Below are positions 58,552 through 64,000 of a DNA stretch of 64,000 bases, one piece after another (the first letter of the stretch is position 1; the number at the start of each line of letters is the position of its first letter). Under the pieces are notes generated by a model. That model was not told the origin of the DNA. It did not search any database and saw nothing but the letters and a program-made list of their open reading frames with translations. Origin of the DNA: Lentisphaerota bacterium (lineage in GTDB: Bacteria; Verrucomicrobiota; Lentisphaeria; Victivallales; Victivallaceae); contig JAAEMX010000021.1 of the NCBI GenBank assembly GCA_024225035.1, positions 1-64,000 on the forward strand, read 5' to 3'. Made by a program: the position numbers and the translations under genes.

Positions 58552-59038
58552 AATTCAAAAAGGTGATATAACTAAGCTCAACGTTGACGCCATAGTCAAT
58601 GCCGCTAACTGCTCATTGCTTGGCGGAGGTGGAGTAGATGGCGCTATTCATCGCGTGGCTGGGCCTTCTCTTCTGGAGGAGTGCCGAAAGCTTAACGGCT
58701 GTAAAACTGGCGAAGCTGTAATTACCAAAGGTTATAATTTACCCGCTGAATTTGTAATTCATACTCCAGGTCCGGTTTGGCACGGTGGGAGTTCTGATGA
58801 AATAAAATTACTTCAAAATTGCTACTTAAATTCCTTACGTTTGGCAGAAGAGCATTCCATTAAAGTTATTGCTTTCCCCTGCATCAGCACCGGCGTCTAT
58901 CGTTTCCCTGCCGAAAAAGCAGCTGCGATTGCCGTCAAAACAGTAAAAGAGTGGGAGAAAGAATATCCGGAGAGAGTTATTTTCTGCACATTCAGCGAAC
59001 AGGATTACAATGTTTATTGTGCTCTAACAGCTGTATAA
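58541..59038 (+). CDS. Macrodomain protein (O-acetyl-ADP-ribose deacetylase-like)
   Basis: 165 residues, a single macrodomain. [20 protein letters not shown] and [14 protein letters not shown] are the ADP-ribose-binding loops; the second loop is [11 protein letters not shown]. YmdB-type enzymes deacetylate O-acetyl-ADP-ribose or remove ADP-ribose. The start ATG lies in the 3' end of the lipoprotein gene (10-bp overlap). No clear ribosome binding site is visible. Confidence 0.93.
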   Translation: MQIEIQKGDITKLNVDAIVNAANCSLLGGGGVDGAIHRVAGPSLLEECRKLNGCKTGEAVITKGYNLPAEFVIHTPGPVWHGGSSDEIKLLQNCYLNSLRLAEEHSIKVIAFPCISTGVYRFPAEKAAAIAVKTVKEWEKEYPERVIFCTFSEQDYNVYCALTAV

Positions 59039-59072
59039 AAATCGAAATTTTATTAGTTAGTAAAATTATTAT

Positions 59073-59100
59073 TTGCATTTTCCTATTTATGGCTTACATT
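59073..59100 (+). promoter_or_regulatory. Possible promoter for the RNA-binding protein leader
   Basis: TTGCAT (59073-59078) and TACATT (59095-59100) are 16 bases apart. The match is only moderate. It would give a transcript start near 59107 and a leader of about 235 bases. Confidence 0.35.
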
Positions 59101-59130
59101 ATTAGCCAAGTACCATTTTTAATATGTTAA

Positions 59131-59308
59131 GAGGTATACGAGTCTTAGACAAAATAATGAATTAATTTAATATGGCACCTTTAGAAATAAAGGTGGGCAG
59201 AACCTGCGAAGTGTATTTCCGACATGCTGCTATTCCGAATTCCCCACGCACTGTCTATGTATACCTCATCGCGGAAACTATAATTTAAACTCAACGTTGG
59301 GGAATCGG
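59131..59308 (+). ncRNA. Structured leader, possible cis-regulatory RNA upstream of the RRM protein gene
   Basis: Several complementary segments are visible. GAGGTATAC (59131-59139) pairs perfectly with GTATACCTC (59259-59267). Inside that, CACCTTT (59176-59182) pairs with AAAGGTG (59189-59195), and GCAG (59197-59200) with CTGC (59204-59207). CCGAATTCCCCACG (59235-59248) pairs with CGTTGGGGAATCGG (59295-59308) with small bulges. The last helix crosses the first, giving either a pseudoknot or two competing folds. The region has no coding frame and ends just before the Shine-Dalgarno of the RRM gene at 59343. Confidence 0.5.
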
Positions 59309-59342
59309 ATAATTTTTAATCTTTTAATTTGAGGAGTTCATA

Positions 59343-59717
59343 ATGAATCTCTATGTTGGAAATCTCCCGTACACGTCGGACCAAGCTCAACTCGAAACAC
59401 TGTTTGGAAATCATGGCGAAGTAGACAGCGCCAGAGTCATCACTGATCGCGAAACTGGCCGTTCAAAAGGTTTTGGTTTTGTTGAAATGACTAATGACAC
59501 TGAAGCTCGTGCTGCTATTGAAGCTCTGAACGGTACTGATATTGATGGCCGTAACATTGTTGTCAATGAGGCTCGTCCTCGCACTGAGCGCGACAGTCGC
59601 GGCGGTGGCGGTGGCGGCGGTGGCTTCCGTGGTGGTAACCGCGGTGGTGGCGGCGGCGGTGGCGGCGGCGGTGGTCGTCGTGATGGTGGCCGTGGCGGAT
59701 TCCGTCGCGACTACTAA
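59343..59717 (+). CDS. Glycine-rich RNA-binding protein with one RRM
   Basis: 124 residues. A single RRM with RNP2 LYVGNL (3-8) and RNP1 [10 protein letters not shown] (about 40-49). The tail after residue 80 is Gly/Arg-rich. Such small RRM proteins of bacteria, known best from cyanobacteria, bind RNA and are often cold-induced. GAGGAG precedes the ATG. It has its own strong terminator, so it is a single-gene unit with a long leader. Confidence 0.94.
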   Translation: MNLYVGNLPYTSDQAQLETLFGNHGEVDSARVITDRETGRSKGFGFVEMTNDTEARAAIEALNGTDIDGRNIVVNEARPRTERDSRGGGGGGGGFRGGNRGGGGGGGGGGGRRDGGRGGFRRDY

Positions 59718-59740
59718 AATTAACGTTTGTTGATTTTTCA

Positions 59741-59767
59741 GCGCCTCCTTCGGGAGGCGCTTTTTTT
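59741..59767 (+). terminator. Rho-independent terminator after the RRM gene
   Basis: GCGCCTCC and GGAGGCGC enclose a TTCG tetraloop, followed by seven T. This is a textbook terminator. Confidence 0.95.
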
Positions 59768-59823
59768 ATGCAGGTAATTTTTTAGCTTACTTAAATAGAA
59801 TATTCCATACACTCGTTATTTAA

Positions 59824-61322
59824 TTTCACATTACTTTCAGCTACAATGACCAGCTTAGTTTGACAAGTGAGGCTATTACTGGTATTTATAATAAAACGCT
59901 GACTCGATATTACGCAGCAACTGGGGTGAAAGGACGCTATACCGGCATGAACATCGGTACTGAATATACTAAATCACTAATCTACGATACTTACGGCCGT
60001 TTGCAGAGTATTTCATCGGGCAGCGATACTTTCACTTACAGCTATTTGCCGAATTCCAATATGGTACAGACTGTCACCCGTCCGCACAACTTGTCCACGA
60101 CTTTCAGCTATGAACCGCACCGCAATCTGATTACCGCTGTCGAAAACAAACACAACAGCACCATTATCAGCAAATATGATTACGTCAATGACGATATCGG
60201 CAGGCGTACCTGCATGAGTCGCAGCGGAACGGCTTTCACCACCGCCTATACTATCAATGGCTACAACGACTGCAGTGAAGTAACTTCGGCGGTCTCCAGC
60301 ATCCTAAGCGAGTATGATTACAGTTATAACTTCGACAATATCGGTAACCGCCTGACCAGTGCTTTGGGCGCAAGCAGTACATCATATACTGCTAACAGCT
60401 TAAATCCAGTATACCACAATCACTCCGCAACAGGGAACAGCTTTCAGCCCGACTTACAACGATGATGGGTGCATGCTGACTATGCGGCAGAACGGCAATC
60501 TGTGGCACAATACCTGGAACGCTGAAAACCGTTTGATTTCAACTTACAGCGACACTGCCGGGAAAAAACTGGAATTCGCCTACGACTTCATGGGGCGCCG
60601 GGTGGAAAAGAAAGTCTACACCGGTTCATCGACGACCAGTTGGACTTTGAGCAGTCACGAACGCTTTGTCTATGACATCTATAAGTTGATTGAAAAGCTT
60701 GACGCAACTAGTTCCAATGCTGTACAGCAAAAGTTCCTCTGGCAGCCATCAGCGGTCGGCTTTGATATCTCATTATTAATAACTGATACAGCGAATTCGG
60801 CAACTTACTATTACTTTGCCGATGCCAATAAAAACATCGGTAAACTGGCAGACTCCAGCGGTAACACTGTCTCCAAATACGAATACTCCCCCTTCGGAAA
60901 AGTAAACCAGTTCGGTACTTATACAACTAATCTTCTCCAGTTCAGCAGCGAATACCATGATAAAGAAAGTAACCTGGTCTACTACAACTACATCTACTAT
61001 AGCCCAGAGCTAGGAAGGTGGACAAAAAGAGACCCAATTGGAGAGTTTATAAAGCATTCAAAACATTCTTTTTTATATATTTAACACTCTATACGGCATT
61101 GGTAACAATAATTCTGTCAATATTGTAGACGTTAATGGAAAAGGCTGGATAATTGCTATAGGTATTGTTGTAGCAGCAGCTGGAGGAGGCAAATTGTTAT
61201 ATGACAATACGGATTATCATAGAAATGTAGAAAAATGTACGATTTTTATTGCCTATGGGCATCATTATCGGGATAATAGAGCATCGGGTATTCAAAGGGT
61301 ACATTTTAAAGTTAAAGATTAA
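59824..61322 (+). pseudogene. Rhs/YD-repeat protein remnant, 5' truncated with two frameshifts
   Basis: The homologous text starts abruptly after a stop at 59821, with YNDQLSLTSEAITGIYNKT, so the upstream part of the gene is gone. Three frames follow: 59824-60465, then from about 60440 the +1 frame (AFSPTYNDDG and the YD-repeat core EFAYDFMGRRVEKKVY), and after about 61050 the next +1 frame (LYGIGNNNSVNIVDVNG). The conserved Rhs core end SPELGRWTKRDPIGE is present near 61000-61050. Rhs proteins deliver polymorphic toxins in type VI or related systems; the toxin tip here would be the last 60 or so residues (GWIIAIGIVVAAAGGG onward). No expressible product remains. Confidence 0.82.
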
Positions 61323-61855
61323 AAACATCATTTGTGGCTTTACTTTACTCATTCCGTTTAGAAATATTTTTCTTTCTCCCAGCAAACTTATCAAAAGATT
61401 AAAACTAAAAGATAATCATACTGTTTTAGAAATTGGTCCCGGCCCTGGTTACTTCAGCCCCAAAGTTGCAAAGTTTTTAACTCAAGGCAAACTTGTACTT
61501 ACCGACATTCAACAAGAAATGCTTGATTTGGCCAGAAAAAGACTTGATAAAAGAGGAATAAAAAACGTCAAATATAAGTTATGTGACGGAATGTCGTTAG
61601 AATTTGATAGTAAGAGTTTTGACAGAATATTTATGGTAACAGTGCTGGGAGAAGTCGAGAATAAAGATATATACCTTTCTGAAATACATAGAATACTGAA
61701 AGATGATGGTATATTATCAATTTCAGAACTGGCAGGATCCCGATAAGTTGAGCATCGAGGAACTTAAAGAGCTGGTATGTCCTAATGGGTTTTATGCTGA
61801 TAAGGTATTTGGTACAAAACTAAACTACACGGTCAATTTTAGAAAACTAAAATAA
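61255..61855 (+). pseudogene. SAM-dependent methyltransferase, frameshifted near its 3' end
   Basis: The class I motif I VLEIGPGPGYFSPKVAKFL and the later FDRIFMVTVLGEVENKD and IHRILKDDGILSIS motifs are clear. The frame then breaks at about 61737: it reads AGSR then stops at 61746, while the other frame carries on as DPDKLSIEELKELV to 61855. A single missing base in GG(N)GATCCC restores the frame, because AGDPD is the usual continuation. The family homology begins only at about 61321, right where the Rhs remnant ends; the first 22 codons have no counterpart. The gene may therefore have lost its own 5' end through recombination with the Rhs gene. Confidence 0.8.
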
Positions 61856-61945
61856 GTTACTTTTATTTACCGCCCACATTTTTATTTCCAGTCTTGCGTG
61901 CAAAAGGCTTTTTACACCATATGTCAAAATTCATATTTGCCTGCC

Positions 61946-61974
61946 TTGACAAGATACCAACCAGTCGGTATCCT
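61946..61974 (+). promoter_or_regulatory. Promoter with a TetR-type operator in the spacer
   Basis: TTGACA (61946-61951) and TATCCT (61969-61974) are 17 bases apart. Between them GATACC (61953-61958) and GGTATC (61967-61972) form an inverted repeat with the core ACCAACCAGTCGGT, similar to operators of TetR-family repressors. No TetR gene is in the window. It lies about 135 bp upstream of the Fe-S pseudogene. Confidence 0.6.
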
Positions 61975-62108
61975 AAAACAAAAGGCATTCATATTATCGT
62001 AATAACTTGATGTCGGCTCAGCGTTAATATGTCATAGTTACAGCAATTACACCTTCCTAGGTTTTCTATTGGTTAAGGTTTAGTATATAAATTTGGAGGA
62101 AGCTGATA

Positions 62109-62958
62109 ATGAAAGATATACATAAAATAGACTCAAAATGGCTAAAAAATTTAGCCCTTGAATGTGGTGCTGACGACGTTGGTTTAGCTAGCATTAGTAG
62201 CCCCCTGCTCTCTGGTGAAAAAAGTATTTAAGTGAAACACTTTCTGGAGTTAAAACAATTATCTCCATTGCCTGCAAACTTAATCCTTATAATTCCAGAA
62301 GTAAATGGATGTCTGTATTAAATAATGAATTTGGCTGCATAACTAAGCGAATTAATAAAATCAGTGCGAAAATTGCACATAAATTACTGGACAAAAGAAG
62401 AGCTGCTGCTCATATGCAAGCTGCCTTCCCTGCAGAAACATCAAATAACCTTAGACGCTCCTGGCCTATTTCTCATAAACTCGCAGCGGAAGCCGCCGGT
62501 CTTGGAAAGCCAGGGCTAAGCAGAATAATACTCCACTCTGAATTTGGTGCATTTTTGTGTTTTAGTGCGGTTATTATAGATCAGGAAGTTACCAGTTACG
62601 ATAAACCACTTGAAAAATCTCTCTGCATCAATTGCAAAATGTGTGTTGAGGCATGTCCTGCTGGAGCGATCAACGACAATGGGAAGTTTAACTTCATCAA
62701 TTGCCTCACCAACAATTATCATTATAGATTAGGTGGTTTCATTGATTGGGTCGAAAGTATTGCAAATGCTAAAAGTGTCAATGATTACCGAAAAAAATTC
62801 TCTGAAAGTGAAACTCTCTCCTTTGCTCAATCTTTAACTTACGGCACATAATTCACATGCTGCAATTGCATCGCTGCATGTCCTGTAGGAATTGGTGAGT
62901 ATGAGAGTATTGTAAAAATAAATAACGACAATATATCAACTTACAGAGAACATAGATG
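62109..62958 (+). pseudogene. 4Fe-4S ferredoxin-type protein (QueG/reductive-dehalogenase-like), broken and truncated by an IS
   Basis: The ATG at 62109 follows GGAGGAAGC. The first frame stops at 62231. The +2 frame from about 62233 carries on as LSGVKTIISIACKLNPYNS. Losing one A from an A run explains the shift (GEKKYLSETL expected). The same frame shows CINCKMCVEACPAGAI, one 4Fe-4S cluster, then hits TAA at 62851, and continues in frame with CCNCIAACPVGIGEY, a second cluster motif. The IS element then begins at 62959 and cuts off the rest. So it has one frameshift, one nonsense codon and a 3' truncation. The family includes epoxyqueuosine reductases and corrinoid reductases. Confidence 0.78.
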
Positions 62959-63031
62959 TGTAGTGCACCCCATTTGTCAATGGCGGCACTACATATAAGT
63001 GAGAAAAATTTTGATTTTTCATTTAAGCACC

Positions 63032-63799
63032 TCATGCCGCAACATTGAACCATCTTTCATACTCATATGGAGTCATATAAGCTAAGGTCGAATGAGGATA
63101 ATCTTCGTTATAATTTTTTACCCATTCAGCCAAAGTTGACTCCAACTCATCAAAGCTTGAGTATTCTCTTGTCCATACTAAATCCTCCTTGATTGTTCTA
63201 ATTACTCTTTCAGTATCGGCGTTGCCTTTTGGGTTGCCGTAACTAGCGAATATCTGCTGAATTCCCAGAATTCCGCATTCCTCAATAAATTTCAATGATG
63301 TTGGTTAAGAACCATGATCACTGACCAAAGCTGGTTTGCATTGAACGTCTTTAATGCCCTGGGGAAACTGCAAATTTATTGCTTCATTTAGGGCGTCAAG
63401 CCAGTCGCTTGTCTTGCTTCTTGAGCTCAGCTTGCAGCTCAAAAGTTTTTTGCTGCCCCAGTCAATCACTACATGCAAATAGGCCCAGCCATAATCAGAA
63501 ATCATTATTTTGGTCATGTCAATTCCCCAATAGCAATTAGGTTCGATAGTTTTGGGTTTGACTGTCGTTACTCGTTTGGCTTTAAGCTTCAAATTCTTGG
63601 GGACAAGTAGATTATTCTTTTTCATCAAACGGTATACCCGTTTGTGATTAATCTTATGCTCCAGCCTGAAACACAAATAAGCCCAAACCCGCCGGTAACC
63701 CCAAAAAGGATGTTCCGCTTTGAGATAGGAAATCTGTTCGAATAACTTTATATTGGCTTCTGACTCCCGATAATTTCGCTTTACCAGTCGTTTTTTTTT
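63032..63799 (-). pseudogene. IS3-family transposase OrfB with an internal stop
   Basis: The frame begins after a slippery run of nine A (63791-63799 on the plus strand as T) and reads KRNYRESEANIKLFEQ, then EHPFWGYRRVWAYL. DDE catalytic parts are visible: GIDMTKI (first Asp), SDHGS (second Asp), and NADTERVIRTIKED (Glu). A TAA at 63305-63307 replaces the usual Gln codon of SDHGSQPTS, and the same frame continues to 63032. The catalytic Glu lies beyond the stop, so this copy cannot make an active transposase unless the stop is read through. Confidence 0.85.
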
Positions 63800-64000
63800 A
63801 GTTCCAGGGTTAAATCTCCAATCGTTTCTTTGAGCTTACGATTTTGCTTCTCCAGGCGTTCCTTTTCCTTGTCGACTCCACCGCGTTCAAACAACTTGGT
63901 TCCGTCATTTAAAAACACGTCACGCCATTTATAATACTGCCCTTGACTGATGCAATATTCGTTGCAAAGTTCGGCTATTTTGCGCCCTTTAAGACCTGCC
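63781..64000 (-). CDS. IS3-family transposase OrfA, C-terminal part
   Basis: At the window edge the frame reads AGLKGRKIAELCNEYCIS then GQYYKWRDVFLNDG, a helix-turn-helix of the Transposase_8 kind, and a Leu/Glu coiled coil (EKERLEKQNRKLKETIGD). It stops at 63781-63783. OrfA ends 10 bases after a run of nine A, which is where a -1 shift would give the OrfAB fusion transposase, as known for IS3 elements. Confidence 0.82.
   Translation of the reverse strand, partial: AGLKGRKIAELCNEYCISQGQYYKWRDVFLNDGTKLFERGGVDKEKERLEKQNRKLKETIGDLTLELKKNDW

Larger units (their letters stand above)
62959..64000 (-). mobile_element. IS3-family insertion sequence (IS150-like end), partial at the window edge
   Basis: The left end begins TGTAGTGCACCC, close to IS150-type ends. 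It is followed by an 8-bp inverted repeat of the end: TGTAGTGC (62959-62966) with GCACTACA (62986-62993). Both transposase frames run right to left; the right end of the element lies outside the window, so the target duplication cannot be checked. It interrupts the Fe-S pseudogene. Confidence 0.78.

Noticed and set aside
59590-59710. GGTGGC-type simple repeat as a possible tandem repeat locus
   Set aside because: It is explained by the glycine-rich tail of the RRM protein; codons vary at the third position.
1-64000. CRISPR array, rRNA and tRNA genes
   Set aside because: No regularly spaced direct repeats and no recognisable T-loop or 16S/23S motifs were seen by reading; a covariance-model scan would be needed to be sure.

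Overview
The window looks like a chromosome segment of a Gram-negative bacterium with moderate to low GC. The best guess is a member of the PVC group near Lentisphaerota/Victivallales. This rests on family resemblance only: a prepilin-like protein of the H-X9-DG type (motif LLPALNSAREKARRISC), many lipoproteins, meso-diaminopimelate-type MurE, and a Wzm/Wzt polysaccharide exporter. No rRNA or tRNA gene was recognised to confirm it.

Layout. (1) 0.2-10.9 kb: a surface-glycan locus. A heptose kinase (HddA-like) and a heptose-1-phosphate guanylyltransferase (HddC-like) bracket a ColD-like sugar 3-dehydratase with His in place of the PLP lysine, an SDR epimerase/reductase, a split transketolase, a B12-binding radical SAM enzyme, an ABC-2 exporter (Wzm/Wzt) and a glycosyltransferase. 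Together they suggest a GDP-linked, deoxygenated, possibly branched heptose that is exported as part of an O-antigen-like polymer. (2) 11-15.9 kb: poorly known membrane or exported proteins, two of them broken. (3) 15.9-22.7 kb: PaaK, tRNA nucleotidyltransferase, nadD-rsfS, small envelope proteins, a DeoR regulator and a HAD phosphatase. (4) 22.7-30 kb: an accessory island with a kinase-like orphan, a decayed cre (creB/C/D-like) locus, a large candidate effector (C58/YopT-like cysteine protease with ankyrin repeats) and a repetitive Lys-rich exported protein. (5) 30-59 kb: largely intact housekeeping genes: ileS, trpS, an exported adenosine deaminase-like protein, pcm, a UDP-xylose synthase-like gene, murF-murE, maf, the Asp23 pair, accC-accB, aroQ, rodZ, ftsK, gnd, a macrodomain protein and an RRM protein with a long structured leader. 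(6) 59.8-64 kb: a graveyard of an Rhs remnant, a frameshifted methyltransferase, a broken Fe-S protein behind a TetR-type operator, and an IS3-family element that truncates it and itself carries a stop codon.

The broken genes are confined to accessory regions, while the long essential genes (ileS, ftsK, accC, murE, gnd) read through cleanly. With the effector-like ankyrin protease, this suggests a host-associated organism in an early stage of gene decay rather than general sequencing error, although single-base errors cannot be excluded from the sequence alone.

The most interesting candidates for new biology are the ColD/transketolase/radical-SAM heptose pathway, the C58-ankyrin protein, and the pseudoknot-like leader upstream of the RNA-binding protein.
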